Source of the DNA: Paramecium sonneborni
Lineage: Eukaryota > Ciliophora > Oligohymenophorea > Peniculida > Parameciidae
Assembly: GCA_905182985.1 (NCBI GenBank)
Contig: CAJJDN010000017.1
Location: forward strand, 170,716-234,715
DNA length: 64,000 nucleotides
Direction: 5' to 3'
Of this stretch, positions 63,135 through 64,000 are shown piece by piece. The notes beneath the pieces were generated by a model. The model was given only the letters and a program-made list of their open reading frames with translations. It was not told where the DNA came from and searched no databases. The translations under genes and the position numbers were made by a program. The first letter of the stretch is position 1. The number at the start of each line of letters is the position of its first letter.

Positions 63135-64000
63135 ATGCAGCAATAATAAAATACTAATAAAAGAATAAAACCAATATAAGGACATTCTCCTTAGAGATCA
63201 CCAGGTAAATTCTCTTCAAATTTATTGAACATTAGTAATAAATTTGCAGGGACAGGTGGAAGTAATAATATATAAGTTATATAAAAATTAGTGTCTTCAT
63301 CATTAGCTCCAAAGAAAGCTTAAGCTCCTTAAAAAGTTCCAAAATCAGGAATCTTTTAAGCTTTACCAATGATTGAATAGACTTTATTTAAAAAATATTA
63401 TGATAGAGGAGATCTTCCAATTGCAGTTAATTTTAGTGGAGCAGTTAGAAAGATTGTTTGGAAATGTGAACCTGAATGTTTAGATTATCATTTATATCTT
63501 CCAATATTCTTTGAAGGACTAAGAGAAACTGAAGATCCTTACAAATTCTTAGCTGTAAATGGATGTGAAGAATTATTATAAAAAGGAGAAACTAAGATTT
63601 TATCAGTCTTACCATAATTGATTATTCCTATTAAAAGTAAATCTATTATATTTCTACTTTTTTATAGAAGCATTAGCTACAAAGAATCATGATATTATGT
63701 GTATTACATTAAAGAAAATATAAAAATTAGTCAAAAGTGGTTAAATGATAGGAGAAGCCTTAGTTCCTTATTATAGATAAATTTTACCTGTCATGAATAT
63801 GTATAAAAATAAAAGATGTAATCAAATTTCATATTTCTAGTAAATATTGGAGATAAAATTGATTATTCATAAAGAAAAAATGAAAATCTATCTGATCTAA
63901 TCTAAGAAACATTAGAAACACTTGAAAAAAATGGAGGAGAAGATGCATATATTAATATTAAATATATGATACCAACATATGAAAGTTGTATGTTTTGATC
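63103..64000 (-). repeat. Right arm of the PACRG inverted repeat (continues past the window end)
   Basis: Reverse complement of 55523-56418. Since it is still matching at base 64000, the full arm length is unknown. Confidence 0.88.
63135..63998 (+). CDS. PACRG: Parkin co-regulated gene protein (PACRG), copy 2
   Basis: Same protein as copy 1 except residue 2 (MQQQQNTNKR here, MLQQQNTNKR there), with the same introns, including their sequences. The conserved core and the [10 protein letters not shown]...PTYESCMF ending are intact, so both copies look functional. TGA at 63996-63998 ends the gene two bases before the window end. The near-identity of introns and 3' flank indicates a very recent duplication, gene conversion, or an assembly join between alleles. 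Confidence 0.92.

Overview
The window is macronuclear-type DNA of a ciliate, most likely Paramecium or a close relative. TAA and TAG must be read as glutamine throughout and TGA is the only stop: with that code the recognisable proteins run uninterrupted, while under the standard code none do. Almost every gene is cut by introns of about 19-31 nt, mostly starting GTA, which is the Paramecium size class. Sequence is very AT-rich, genes are tightly packed on both strands, and spacers are often under 100 bp. All gene models were traced by hand, so exon borders are firm in conserved genes and approximate in low-complexity ones.

Layout. 1-4.3 kb: the N-terminal part of a protein kinase (cut by the window start) and a coiled-coil protein. 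4.3-16 kb, minus strand: an RBR ubiquitin ligase fused to a decayed DEAH helicase, TMEM107, a sortilin-like VPS10 receptor, an AIFM3-like Rieske/FAD oxidoreductase and a B-box/WD40 protein. 16-25.3 kb: small proteins including a probable myristoylated one, a long coiled-coil protein, mitochondrial methionine aminopeptidase, a signal-peptide membrane protein and mitochondrial processing peptidase beta. 25.3-36 kb: an EF-hand-like reading frame with an internal TGA, a La-related RGG protein, ribosomal protein uL22, an Asn/Lys-rich protein, an outer-dynein-arm docking-complex protein, a possible OB-fold protein and proteasome subunit beta-3. 36-46 kb: the large ASCC3/Slh1 helicase and two Q-rich or disordered proteins. 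46-64 kb: a TauE/SafE-type transporter, a cyclic-nucleotide-binding-domain protein, small genes, two copies of PACRG in inverted orientation, an FCP1/SCP-type CTD phosphatase and coiled-coil proteins.

The assembly is imperfect. There are two single-N gaps (47656, 54049). In each, the sequence before the N is repeated after it (1,168 and 1,606 bp), as expected when overlapping contig ends are scaffolded without being merged. The gene fragments inside the first copies are therefore probably artefacts. Separately, about 880 bp carrying PACRG occurs at 55.5-56.4 kb and again, inverted, at 63.1-64.0 kb with small differences near the start codon.

Functional themes are housekeeping (proteasome, ribosome, mitochondrial protein import processing, ribosome rescue) and cilia (TMEM107 of the transition zone, an ODA docking protein, PACRG of the doublet inner junction). 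The most unusual gene is the RBR ligase at 4339-8633. Its helicase motifs I, II and VI look destroyed, while the RING1-IBR-RING2 module, including the catalytic cysteine position, is intact.
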